In this document: positions 8,901 to 16,944 of the stretch, piece after piece | How positions within the stretch are numbered: position 1 is the stretch's first letter | Layout: the number at the start of each line of letters is the position of its first letter | Assembly (NCBI GenBank): GCA_902575965.1 | Contig: CACGTM010000009.1 | Location: 1-43,192, forward strand | Origin: an uncultured Alphaproteobacteria bacterium | GTDB taxonomy: Bacteria; Pseudomonadota; Alphaproteobacteria; Rhodospirillales; Rhodospirillaceae | Length of the DNA: 43,192 bases | Direction of reading: 5' to 3' | Position numbers and translations under genes: made by a program | The notes under the pieces: generated by a model | What the model saw: the letters and a program-made list of their open reading frames with translations, nothing else | Told to the model about the DNA's origin: nothing | Databases searched by the model: none

Positions 8901-9755
8901 CTACATTATTTCGGGGTGCTCATGAATTGGTTGAAGGCATTTTTCAAATGATTTTTCAGAGCTAAGTTTTCCATCCCAGAATTTAGCAATAATTCTTCTT
9001 CCAGTTATACCATTGGTTTTATCTGTACATAACCATACTGCTGGTGGAACAATAATGTCTCCTGGTAGTATTTTATCTTGTCTCTTTCCTACTTCACCAG
9101 GAACCATACTTTCAGGTATAAAATCTGTGTCAGATGCTCCTCCTGGTAATAGAATATTTACATCAACGTTATGCTCTCTAAGTTCCCTTGACCAAGTTAT
9201 GTGAGTCAGTTCTAAAGCTGCTTTTGATGCACCGTAGGGTGATAAGCCTGCTCCAATCATTGTTTTTAGACTTGTTGAAATACTAAATATTTTTCCATAT
9301 TTTTGGCTTATCATTTGTGGCACTACAGCTTTTGTCATGTAAAAGGACCCTGTAAGATTTGTATTGATGATAGCATTCCAAGATTCTATCGGGATATCCC
9401 AGAATTTGGTTGTTCCATCTCCTAAATAATCAATTCTGTATTCCTTACTTCCCTTACCAGCATTATTTATTAATACGTCAATCTTACCAAATTTCTCAAC
9501 AACTTGGTTGATTGTTAGTTTGCATGCATCCCAATTTCTAACATCTGCAACTATTGGAATGCACTTATCTGATCCAGCTATTTTATCTGCTTTAGATTTT
9601 GCATCTTGTAACTCTTTACTTGGGCTACTTGCTGTAATTGCAACTTTAGCGCCAAAACTAAGAAGTTTTTCAGCGATAAACCAACCAAACCCTCTACTTC
9701 CTCCTGTGATTAAAATAACTTTATTCTCTAATGATTCATGCGAGTAATTAACCAT
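8901..9755 (-). CDS. Short-chain dehydrogenase/reductase
   Basis: Classical SDR of 284 aa with all key features: VILITGGSRGFGWFIAEKL for cofactor binding, VADVRNWD, LINNAGKG, catalytic Ser in FSISTSLKT and YGASK. The C-terminus is longer than usual (WLCTDKTNGITGRRIIAKFW then a roughly 20-residue tail). It converges on the SDR at 8173 with an 11-nt gap and lies 23 nt downstream of the DMT permease gene on the same strand, so the two may be cotranscribed. Substrate cannot be told from sequence. Confidence 0.87.
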   Translation of the reverse strand: MVNYSHESLENKVILITGGSRGFGWFIAEKLLSFGAKVAITASSPSKELQDAKSKADKIAGSDKCIPIVADVRNWDACKLTINQVVEKFGKIDVLINNAGKGSKEYRIDYLGDGTTKFWDIPIESWNAIINTNLTGSFYMTKAVVPQMISQKYGKIFSISTSLKTMIGAGLSPYGASKAALELTHITWSRELREHNVDVNILLPGGASDTDFIPESMVPGEVGKRQDKILPGDIIVPPAVWLCTDKTNGITGRRIIAKFWDGKLSSEKSFEKCLQPIHEHPEIM

Positions 9756-9778
9756 TTATTTCTTCTCATTACTAAATT

Positions 9779-10657
9779 TTAGAAATCAATCATAACTAAC
9801 GGTAAGGCAATAATTATCATTATTATACCAAATAATTTTTTCTTTGTAATTATTTCTGATAGAAAAAATCTACCAACTATTAATGATCCAATAATACCAA
9901 TTATTCTTTTATACAGCTCTACAAAAGTAACCAATGTCATTTCATAAGCCATTAGTTGTGCACCGTAGGCAATTCCTGCTGTTACGGATGCTAGCATTGC
10001 TGGTCTTAAAGAAATTTTATTTAATGGAAGTGAAGCTTCTTGTTTATTAAGAGATATATAAATAAGAAGCGCTAGGGCAATTAATACTGTTTGTATTAGA
10101 CCATGTGTGGCACTAGATGAATACTGAATACATAATTTATCAATTGGAGCGAGTATCGACCAAATAACTGCAACCGCAGTCATTAAGAGTGCACCTTTGT
10201 CATGAATAAAAGATTTAAAACCTAAAAATGGGCTCATTCCTGAAGGGGAATATATAATGATTAATGCTAAGCATGATAATGCAATGCCAAATACTTGATA
10301 TAAGTTTAATGTTTCGCCCATTATTAAAAAACTGGATAAAGACGTGAAGACTGGAATAATGCCAAGTATTGGAATTACTTTGCTAATTTCGCTCACCTTT
10401 AAGGATTTTAAAAATAAAAGATTAGCTATGAGTCCCATTAGGCTTGCTAAAATCCCCAACGGCCAATAATAAATTTTTATATGATAATCATTACTTAGAA
10501 TAAACCACAAACCTATAAGTGGGATTTGTCCGGATACAAACACCAAAAGCAAGATTCTTGCATTTAGATTATTTAGTGCAAGTTTTCTAAAGTAATCGCT
10601 AGCGCTAAAACCTAGCCCACATATAGTGATGAGAATAATTGAAATTGAAGAAATCAT
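9779..10657 (-). CDS. EamA/DMT-family transporter
   Basis: A 292-aa protein with about ten hydrophobic segments arranged as two EamA repeats of five, separated by a hydrophilic stretch near residue 205 (LNKQEASLPLNKISLR). Typical features are the ISKVIPILGIIPVFTSLSSF segment with a following MGE near the end of the first repeat, and a matching ELYKRIIGIIGSL in the second. Members export small metabolites or take up solutes in the inner membrane. Start ATG at 10657, upstream of the SDR gene on the same strand. Substrate unknown. Confidence 0.8.
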   Translation of the reverse strand: MISSISIILITICGLGFSASDYFRKLALNNLNARILLLVFVSGQIPLIGLWFILSNDYHIKIYYWPLGILASLMGLIANLLFLKSLKVSEISKVIPILGIIPVFTSLSSFLIMGETLNLYQVFGIALSCLALIIIYSPSGMSPFLGFKSFIHDKGALLMTAVAVIWSILAPIDKLCIQYSSSATHGLIQTVLIALALLIYISLNKQEASLPLNKISLRPAMLASVTAGIAYGAQLMAYEMTLVTFVELYKRIIGIIGSLIVGRFFLSEIITKKKLFGIIMIIIALPLVMIDF

Positions 10658-10774
10658 TATTTAATTAGCTTTATGTATTTATTTAGCTTTATGAATTATG
10701 ATAAAATATAATGTAAAATAAATACTGAGTAAATTTTATTTACTTATAGATATTAAAACTTTAAGGAAGGTTAT

Positions 10775-11176
10775 ATGGAAGACCAAAAAGAAAAAATTTC
10801 TGACTCACAATGGCGAGAAAAACTTTCAGATGACCAATACTATATTCTTAGAGAAAAGGGTACAGAGCGTCCATGGACTGGTAAATATAATCAACATAAA
10901 TCTGAGGGAAAATATTACTGTTCAGGATGTATGAATCCTCTGTTTGAGTCAGCTCATAAGTTTGAATCAGGATCTGGGTGGCCAAGTTTTTATGAATGTT
11001 TAAAAAATTCTGTCAATGAAATTAGGGATATCAGTCATGGTATGGTTAGGACAGAAGTTGTTTGTTCAAATTGTGATGGGCACCTCGGCCATGTTTTTCC
11101 TGATGGGCCAAAACCCACAGGTCTTAGATATTGCATAAATTCTATATCCATTATTCATGATGATGACATCAAGTAA
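10775..11176 (+). CDS. msrB: Peptide-methionine (R)-S-oxide reductase
   Basis: Reduces the R epimer of methionine sulfoxide in proteins, using thioredoxin. The 133-aa sequence has two zinc Cys pairs (Cys49/Cys52 in YCSGC, Cys97/Cys100 in [16 protein letters not shown]) and the catalytic Cys120 in LRYCINS. The core GSGWPSFY is conserved. ATG at 10775 follows a strong AAGGAAGG ribosome-binding site. It stands alone on the plus strand between minus-strand genes and ends 3 nt before a converging SDR gene. Together with msrP/msrQ further right, the window encodes methionine-sulfoxide repair for both cytoplasm and envelope. Confidence 0.95.
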   Translation: MEDQKEKISDSQWREKLSDDQYYILREKGTERPWTGKYNQHKSEGKYYCSGCMNPLFESAHKFESGSGWPSFYECLKNSVNEIRDISHGMVRTEVVCSNCDGHLGHVFPDGPKPTGLRYCINSISIIHDDDIK

Positions 11177-11179
11177 GGT

Positions 11180-11953
11180 CTATCTTTTAGGTATTTGACC
11201 AACTCCCCCACCATCAATATTAAATTCAACACCTGTAATATAGTTTGCTTCTTTAGATGCTAGAAAGACGCAGGTATCAGCAATATGTTCAGATTTTCCC
11301 CATTCACCCATCCATATTCTTTTTGCCATGGGTTCTTTATATTTTGATGTATCGTTTCCTAGTGAGTCTAGAACACCATCAGTAAATGTAAGTCCTGGAA
11401 GAACTGAAATAGCTCTAATTCCATGTTTGGCACCCTCTAAAGCCATAACTTTAGTCAAAGAGTTTTGAGCTGCTTTAGATGGACCATAGATTGTTCCTCC
11501 CGGTCCTGGTTGTTGGGAAGTAAGTGAAGACATGTTAAGAATAACTCCACTTTTACTATTACATAGGTGCTTCCAGCAATATTTTGCACCAAGAAATGGA
11601 CCTTCAACGTTTACTTTTAATAAAAAATGCAAATCACTGAGGTTTAATTTTTCAATCGCTCCACCTCTTGATTCTCCTGAATTATTAAGCAATATATCGA
11701 GCCTTCCATATTTTTCGATACATTTATTAACTACATTTTCCCAGTCTTTTTCGGATGTTACATCATGTTTTATATATATTGCTGAGTAACCTGCATCATT
11801 AATTATTTTTTCTGTAATTTTACCGCCAGTTTCATTTCGTCCAGTTACAACGACTTTTACTCCGGCTTTTGCCATTGCTAGTGCACATGCTCTTCCAATA
11901 CTGTCTGCGGTCGTTCCAGTTATAATTCCAACTTTACCTAAAAGGTTTACCAT
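11180..11953 (-). CDS. SDR oxidoreductase with TG-TTADSIG nucleotide loop (paralogue of 13164-13922)
   Basis: SDR of 257 aa. The cofactor loop reads GIITGTTADSIGRACALAMA: one residue longer than the classical TGxxxGxG and without the central Gly, somewhat like the SIA loop of FabI-type reductases. Other motifs are standard: KHDVTSEKDW, LLNNSGESRG (NNSG for NNAG), LNMSSLTS, YGPSK as active site, and YITGVEFNIDGGGVG at the end. It closely resembles the SDR at 13164-13922 in loop, length and C-terminus, so the two are paralogues flanking the TPR-methyltransferase gene. Stop-to-start gap to that gene is 2 nt, indicating one operon. Substrate unknown. Confidence 0.85.
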   Translation of the reverse strand: MVNLLGKVGIITGTTADSIGRACALAMAKAGVKVVVTGRNETGGKITEKIINDAGYSAIYIKHDVTSEKDWENVVNKCIEKYGRLDILLNNSGESRGGAIEKLNLSDLHFLLKVNVEGPFLGAKYCWKHLCNSKSGVILNMSSLTSQQPGPGGTIYGPSKAAQNSLTKVMALEGAKHGIRAISVLPGLTFTDGVLDSLGNDTSKYKEPMAKRIWMGEWGKSEHIADTCVFLASKEANYITGVEFNIDGGGVGQIPKR

Positions 11954-11955
11954 GG

Positions 11956-13152
11956 CTAAACTTTCAAATCTGAATTTGTAAAGGCTTCAACATTGTCAAA
12001 TGACTTATCATTTACAACCAAGAATGAATATTCTATATCAGGAAAATTGTATGCTATTTTTGAGAATAAATCAGACCACCATTTAGAATTCTCAATAGTA
12101 CAATGAGCATTCTCACCGTTTGGAAGAATTTTTACTGCTGGATAGGTTGCAATAGTTGCAAATAAATATTTTTTTGTATGTTCAAATAATTCAGAAATAA
12201 TCCATGGTAAATCTAATTTATCACAATGCTCAAGTACATCTGTGCATATTACAGCATCATATGTTTTCCCAAGATTTTCAAAAGTATCGGGTCTACCGGC
12301 ATCATAAATTTTTACCGAATTAATATCTAAAAAATTTTTCATATTTTGATAATTTATTCCATTTGAGTCATGAAGGTTTTCTAAAATATATTGTTTTCCT
12401 TGTCCACCTCCGTAGTCTAGCATTGAACTTATATTTTTATTCCTAAAGCTCTTTTTGATGAAAGGTGCAACTCTTAAGAATGTAACAATTCCTGCAAATG
12501 TAAGATTTTTTTCTTTTACACTCTTTTTGTGCATAATTTCATATTGATTAGAGAGTTCATAATATCGATCACTTGGTTTTTCTCTGCTATAATTAATATT
12601 AATTGATGATAGTGAGTTTCTGATATATTGATATTTGATATTTTGAAGGTCTGATAATTTGTCATAGGCTGATAAACACCTTGAGTAATTTTTTATCTCT
12701 ATAGATGATTGAGCTATTAGTTTAAGCATAAATGTTGAATATGGATCTTGCGATAAGACTACCTCAGCGCTAGCTGCGGCTCTTTTCCAATCCTTTTCTT
12801 CGGCGTATGCACATGCTAGATTAGTGTAATTAATTATATTATTTGGTATGAGTGATGAAGCTTTCTCAAGATAAGAAATAGCTTCTCGAGATTTACCATT
12901 TCTGACAAGTACTCCACCCAAGTTCGTATGTAATAAACCATCATCAGGGTTTAAAAGAATTGCTTCTTTAAGTATTTTAATTGCAACATCTTTATTTCCA
13001 ATATTCTCTGAAATAGAAGCATATGCAATAGAAATATTTCTATCGTCTTTAGAATTATCATAATGCAATTGAAGGTATTCTTCTGCTTCTTTTAATTTTC
13101 CAGTTTTTTGAAGATTTATCGCTTTATTAATTATTTCACTCATATTTTGCAT
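11956..13152 (-). CDS. TPR-repeat protein fused to a SAM-dependent methyltransferase-like domain
   Basis: 398 aa in two parts. Residues about 1-165 are helical repeats of tetratricopeptide type (for example AIKILKEAILLNPDDGLLHT, EAISYLEKASSLIPNN, RAAASAEVVLSQDPY). Residues about 235-395 form a class I methyltransferase fold: motif I MLDYGGGQGKQY, acidic loop VKIYDAGRPDTF, and AVICTDVLEHCDKLDLPW where a motif IV/post-acidic segment is expected. TPR-methyltransferase fusions occur near glycan and envelope genes, but the neighbours here are SDRs, so the acceptor is unknown. An ATG at 13143 (MSEIIN) is an alternative start to 13152. Likely cotranscribed with both flanking SDR genes. Confidence 0.72.
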   Translation of the reverse strand: MQNMSEIINKAINLQKTGKLKEAEEYLQLHYDNSKDDRNISIAYASISENIGNKDVAIKILKEAILLNPDDGLLHTNLGGVLVRNGKSREAISYLEKASSLIPNNIINYTNLACAYAEEKDWKRAAASAEVVLSQDPYSTFMLKLIAQSSIEIKNYSRCLSAYDKLSDLQNIKYQYIRNSLSSININYSREKPSDRYYELSNQYEIMHKKSVKEKNLTFAGIVTFLRVAPFIKKSFRNKNISSMLDYGGGQGKQYILENLHDSNGINYQNMKNFLDINSVKIYDAGRPDTFENLGKTYDAVICTDVLEHCDKLDLPWIISELFEHTKKYLFATIATYPAVKILPNGENAHCTIENSKWWSDLFSKIAYNFPDIEYSFLVVNDKSFDNVEAFTNSDLKV

Positions 13153-13163
13153 AAATTTTCACA

Positions 13164-13922
13164 CTAAGCTCCTGCACCACCATCTACATTGAATTCAACA
13201 CCTGTTATATATTTACCTTCATCTGAACATAAAAAAACCACAGCATCGGCTATATGCTTAGAATCTCCTGTTTCGCCCCATGGGATGCGCGCAGCGACTG
13301 CAGGTTTTTTAGCCTCTGCATCCGGGCCAAGGACATCTGGTACTCCTGCGGTCCAAATCATTCCAGGGTGAACTGAATTAACACGGATATTTACTAAAGC
13401 ACCATCTAATGCACAACTCTTGGTGAGGCCCAATTGTGCTCCCTTAATTGCACCATAAGCAGTACCTTTTGGGTTTCCCTTCTGCCCTACAATTGAACTC
13501 ATATTTAAAATTACTCCACCACCGGATTTTACTAGGTGCGGCCAACAATACTTTATTCCAATAAAAGGACCATCAAGATCAACAAGACGGAGAAATTCTA
13601 AATCTGTAAAAGATAATTTTTCAATAGGTTTCACAATTGCTTCACCAGCATTATTAATTAAAAAATTTATCTGATTAAATTCTTTCAGTGTTTTATCAAT
13701 AACCAATTTCCAGTCGCCTACTTTTGTTACGTCATGTTTGACATAAATACATTCTCCTCCGCAGTCTCTAATAATTTTTTCAGTTTCTAATCCTCCTTTT
13801 TCAGTTCTCCCAGTTACTACAACCTTTGTACCTTTCTTAGCTAATTCTAGAGCACATGCTCTTCCAATACTATCAGCAGTACATCCAGTTACGATGGCAA
13901 CTTTGTTATATAATGAGTGCAT
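13164..13922 (-). CDS. SDR oxidoreductase with TG-CTADSIG nucleotide loop (paralogue of 11180-11953)
   Basis: SDR of 252 aa. Cofactor loop VAIVTGCTADSIGRACALEL, then KHDVTKVGDW, LINNAGEAI, LNMSSIVGQ, active site YGAIK (Tyr and Lys kept), RVNSVHPGMIWTAG and YITGVEFNVDGGAGA. It shares the unusual extended loop with the gene at 11180, and both have a proline-rich late segment (KPAVAARIPWGETGDS here). First or second gene of a minus-strand run followed by the TPR-methyltransferase after an 11-nt gap, and preceded 26 nt upstream by the degenerate SDR. Substrate unknown. Confidence 0.87.
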   Translation of the reverse strand: MHSLYNKVAIVTGCTADSIGRACALELAKKGTKVVVTGRTEKGGLETEKIIRDCGGECIYVKHDVTKVGDWKLVIDKTLKEFNQINFLINNAGEAIVKPIEKLSFTDLEFLRLVDLDGPFIGIKYCWPHLVKSGGGVILNMSSIVGQKGNPKGTAYGAIKGAQLGLTKSCALDGALVNIRVNSVHPGMIWTAGVPDVLGPDAEAKKPAVAARIPWGETGDSKHIADAVVFLCSDEGKYITGVEFNVDGGAGA

Positions 13923-13948
13923 TAGTTTTTAACTCCAAATTTTAGAAA

Positions 13949-14620
13949 TTATGCTGCCAAAAAGCCACCATCAACAGGTAAGATATACCCTGTAATATAA
14001 TATGCTTGATCAGAGGCTAAAAAAGCTACTGCATTTGCAATATCTGAAACTTCACCACTTGCTCCAAATGGTATTTTAGATTTATCTATGATGCTTTCTT
14101 GAGGGGTATTTTTGATTTGCCCTGATTGCACACAATTAATTCTAATTTTATCTTTTGCTTCACAGCATGAAAGTGCAGCCCCTCTAGTCATCATTCTTAT
14201 ACCATTTGCGGATGAACAGTATGCTGCTTGTCCAGGAATACCAACAGTAGCAGCTGCAGGAGAAACATGGACAATTGATCCCCCTTTTTTAAACTCTCTC
14301 ATCTTTACAACCCCAAACCTTGTAGCTAAAAAAGCAACTTCTAGATTTTCACGATTTACTTTTCTAAACTCCTCTAGACTTGTATTTTCAATAGTTTTAG
14401 GTATTTCATATTTTGACTCAGATACAGTTACAATTATATCTAATCCATTGTAATGATCCCCAATTTTATTCAATTCATTTTCCCAGACAGTTTCAGATTC
14501 TGTATCAAAGTCTGCCTCTATTATTGTTCCGCCTTCAGATAGTATTTTTTTACAGATTGCTTCGCCAGTAGTACTTTTAGAATTAACAATTAATGCAATC
14601 TTACCTTCAAATTGATTCAT
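13949..14620 (-). CDS. Degenerate SDR-fold protein lacking the catalytic lysine
   Basis: 223 aa with clear SDR architecture: a C-terminal YITGYILPVDGGFLAA ending, the segment DKIRINCVQSGQIK, and Ser in IVHVSPAAATVGIPGQAAY. The key motifs are altered. The glycine-rich loop reads ALIVNSKSTTGEAICKKI rather than TGxxxGxG, the NNAG strand is replaced by VTVSESKYE, and the YxxxK active site reads YCSSANG, with Ala where Lys is required. The frame is intact and lies in the same run as active SDR genes, so it is probably expressed. I infer a catalytically dead or repurposed SDR, perhaps a heteromeric partner of its neighbours; a divergent enzyme with another base is possible. Confidence 0.75.
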   Translation of the reverse strand: MNQFEGKIALIVNSKSTTGEAICKKILSEGGTIIEADFDTESETVWENELNKIGDHYNGLDIIVTVSESKYEIPKTIENTSLEEFRKVNRENLEVAFLATRFGVVKMREFKKGGSIVHVSPAAATVGIPGQAAYCSSANGIRMMTRGAALSCCEAKDKIRINCVQSGQIKNTPQESIIDKSKIPFGASGEVSDIANAVAFLASDQAYYITGYILPVDGGFLAA

Positions 14621-14673
14621 TTTTTTCTCCTATGGTTATTGCTAAATATTTGGCACAATTTGCATCAAAAATT

Positions 14674-15129
14674 TTATCTTCCTCTATATGGAGCAATCTT
14701 TTGCTCTGGGATCCAAACATTATCAGGTGGGCGTCCAGTTTGCCAATGAATATCAATCGGAATCCCTCCCCTTGGGTACCAATAACCTCCAATTCTCAAC
14801 CATATTGGGCTTACGGCAGTTATTATCTTTTTCGCAACTAATATGGTACAATGTTCATGAAAGCCATTAAAATTCCTAAATGATGAGAGAAATATTTTCA
14901 GTGATTTTGACTCTACAATGTATTTTTCTGGAATATAATCAATAATAATATTTGCAAAGTCCGGTTGTGATGTAATTGGACAAATAGTGGTAAATTCAGG
15001 GCAGGTAAACCTTATCACATATTGAGTGTCAACATGAGGATTATCTACAGTTTCTAGTCTTGATTCCTCGGGTGAGTCTGGTATTGATGTTTTTTTTCCC
15101 AAAATTGTGAGCTTTTTTTTATTCGTCAT
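14674..15129 (-). CDS. queF: NADPH-dependent 7-cyano-7-deazaguanine (preQ0) reductase, unimodular
   Basis: Reduces the nitrile of preQ0 to preQ1 in queuosine tRNA modification. From the ATG at 15129 the protein is 151 aa, the length of the short, single-module QueF class rather than the roughly 280-aa enterobacterial form. Nucleophile Cys50 and proton-donor Asp57 are in [14 protein letters not shown]; the QueF signature [14 protein letters not shown] and then GFHEHC follow. A TTG six codons upstream is a less likely start. The gene is divergent from the DUF1289 gene, whose 5' end is only about 25 nt away, so the two share a very compact promoter region. Confidence 0.93.
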   Translation of the reverse strand: MTNKKKLTILGKKTSIPDSPEESRLETVDNPHVDTQYVIRFTCPEFTTICPITSQPDFANIIIDYIPEKYIVESKSLKIFLSSFRNFNGFHEHCTILVAKKIITAVSPIWLRIGGYWYPRGGIPIDIHWQTGRPPDNVWIPEQKIAPYRGR

Positions 15130-15154
15130 ACTAGTATATTCTTTCAAAAGGTTA

Positions 15155-15379
15155 ATGTTTCACCATTATAGGCTAAAAAAATTGTTTGATAATCCAAATT
15201 CAAAAAATATTCCTGCTTCACCATGTGTTGGTATCTGTACAATTAATAAGAAAACTAGATCATGTATCGGATGTCATAGAACTTTAGAAGAAATTGGTAA
15301 TTGGAGAAATATGACACTGATTGAGAAAAAATCTGTTATAAAAAAATGTAAAGAAAGGTTAGAGTTGTCCACATCATAA
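15155..15379 (+). CDS. DUF1289 family small cysteine protein
   Basis: A 74-aa protein with the DUF1289 signature: [20 protein letters not shown], giving four cysteines in a C-x3-C-x7-C-x2-C pattern, then [10 protein letters not shown] and a basic helix. The ATG at 15155 is preceded by AAAAGG at correct spacing; longer in-frame readings from 15107 would overlap queF and add a non-conserved hydrophobic stretch. DUF1289 proteins are small, probably metal- or Fe-S-binding, and their function is not established. It is divergent from queF and converges on the methyltransferase gene. Confidence 0.82.
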   Translation: MFHHYRLKKLFDNPNSKNIPASPCVGICTINKKTRSCIGCHRTLEEIGNWRNMTLIEKKSVIKKCKERLELSTS

Positions 15380-15383
15380 TAAT

Positions 15384-16163
15384 TTATTTTTTTTTCGCTA
15401 CTATAAAAAGTCTTTTCATTTTTAATATTGTTTTTTTATCTTTTTGTTTAGGGTACATATTATTGATTAATTCTTTGTATTCATCTAAAAAAATATTTTT
15501 ATTCTGATTGCTTAAAGTAGACAGGTAAGGCGTTAGCCCAGTGCCTTTAATCCATTCTGTTACGGGGCTATTTCCTTCTAATATATGGTAATAATTTGTT
15601 TTCCATATATTGATATCTTTACAATCATTGGAAAGAATCTGATATATTTTGTTAATTTTTATAGAGTTATTAATTTGTTTTACATTTTTAAAATAATTTT
15701 TCCATTTTGGAAGGCATGTAATTTTTCTTATTGCTTTCTGAAAGTTTAATTCTTTTGTTAATGGTATTTGAATTCCGAGTATTCCATTGCTTTTTAGGTT
15801 GTGTATAATTTTTAAGAAAAGAATCTCGTGGTTTGGAATCCATTGAAGGGCCGCATTGGAAAAAATAAGTGCTAGCTTTTCATCTGATACCCAATGAGCT
15901 ATATCAGCCTTCATCCAGTGTATATCTGTTTTTTGATATTTTTTTTTGGCTTCATTAATCATTTCTTCTGAAATATCAATACCAGTTAAACTTCTATTTG
16001 GCCAAAGATCTCTTATGATTTTTGTAATATTACCTGGCCCACATCCTAGATCAACTATACCTCCATCAGTATCTAGACTAATTTGTGATAACAAATCTAT
16101 AGCAGGTCTGCTTCTATCTTTTTCGAAAATAAGGTATGTATTTGGGTTCCATTTTTGAGTCAT
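15384..16163 (-). CDS. tam: Trans-aconitate 2-methyltransferase-like SAM methyltransferase
   Basis: About 259 aa. The N-terminal WNPNTYLIFEKDRSRPAIDL is the Tam signature, followed by SAM motif I IVDLGCGPGNIT, acidic residue in LTGIDISEEMI, MKADIAHW and ALIFSNAALQWIPNH. Tam methylates trans-aconitate, a spontaneous inhibitor by-product of aconitase. I chose the ATG at 16163 because it begins the conserved MTQKWNP and overlaps the upstream gene's stop as TAATG; the longer frame to 16217 adds residues not seen in the family. The C-terminal half is lysine- and asparagine-rich and less conserved, so substrate specificity is not certain. Confidence 0.78.
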   Translation of the reverse strand: MTQKWNPNTYLIFEKDRSRPAIDLLSQISLDTDGGIVDLGCGPGNITKIIRDLWPNRSLTGIDISEEMINEAKKKYQKTDIHWMKADIAHWVSDEKLALIFSNAALQWIPNHEILFLKIIHNLKSNGILGIQIPLTKELNFQKAIRKITCLPKWKNYFKNVKQINNSIKINKIYQILSNDCKDINIWKTNYYHILEGNSPVTEWIKGTGLTPYLSTLSNQNKNIFLDEYKELINNMYPKQKDKKTILKMKRLFIVAKKK

Positions 16164-16840
16164 TAAGGTAGTGGCTGAACTTTTCCAAGGAATGCTATTA
16201 GGGCAACTATTCCCCATAGGCTTAATGCGGCTACTTTAGACCTTGAGAGGGCATCTTCAATAATATCATTGCCTTTATCCTTTTTTTCTCCTCCATCTCT
16301 TATCATTGAGAACCCTATAATCCAATTTTTTATCTCAGACCGTAGATAGACGCCAAGTGAGACAGTAAATGCAAAAAGGAAGATTTTTGCTGCTACATTA
16401 CTATTTTCAATAATATCCCCTGTGAAAAGTGACCACAAACCAAGAGAGCCCATTCCAAAAATAATTAAATACCTAAGGAGCATGTCTATCTTCTTTATTA
16501 AAATTGACGATGAATGCTCTTCATTAAAAAATAACCACCAATTAGCAATTAACCAGGAGATACAAATAATCCAGATGAGTAATAATGAAGCTCCATCAAT
16601 GGGGGAATATCCTCGCATCCATGCCATTTGAAAACCAAGGGGAATGAGTCCAATTAATGCTGTACGGGGGCCCATATCACATTGCATTAATACATGTAAA
16701 AACCTAAACCTTTCTTCTAACGAAAGATCTCTATTAGCAACATATTTTGCTGAAAGGTAAACTCCTAAGTCACCTCCTAACCAATAGACAAATAAAAGTG
16801 TATGTAAGTAAACAAGAATATCATATGGTGTTATATACAT
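16163..16840 (-). CDS. Multi-pass inner-membrane protein, function unknown
   Basis: 225 aa with about six hydrophobic segments. The first (YDILVYLHTLLFVYWLGGDL) carries a His and a WLGG turn, reminiscent of CopD/DUF2269-type membrane proteins. A cytoplasmic-looking charged loop (RDGGEKKDKGNDIIEDALSR) precedes the last segment. I cannot assign a family with confidence and do not propose a function. The stop codon overlaps the tam-like gene start by 1 nt, so the two are translationally coupled. It diverges from trkH about 100 nt away. Confidence 0.65.
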   Translation of the reverse strand: MYITPYDILVYLHTLLFVYWLGGDLGVYLSAKYVANRDLSLEERFRFLHVLMQCDMGPRTALIGLIPLGFQMAWMRGYSPIDGASLLLIWIICISWLIANWWLFFNEEHSSSILIKKIDMLLRYLIIFGMGSLGLWSLFTGDIIENSNVAAKIFLFAFTVSLGVYLRSEIKNWIIGFSMIRDGGEKKDKGNDIIEDALSRSKVAALSLWGIVALIAFLGKVQPLP

Positions 16841-16944
16841 AATTATAATCTCCTATTTTATCTGTTGTTTTGGCTAATTGTTATATTACTCAAGAAATTA
16901 TATATAATATACCTCTCTTTTAAAGGAAATTATCAGGATATTCT

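Noticed and set aside
14593-14870. Plus-strand open frames opposite queF and the degenerate SDR
   Set aside because: They are antisense to well-supported coding sequence, have no family features and no ribosome-binding site.
16164-16217. 18-codon N-terminal extension of the Tam-like protein
   Set aside because: The extension overlaps the upstream membrane-protein gene, is not family-like, and the ATG at 16163 gives the conserved start and a TAATG overlap.
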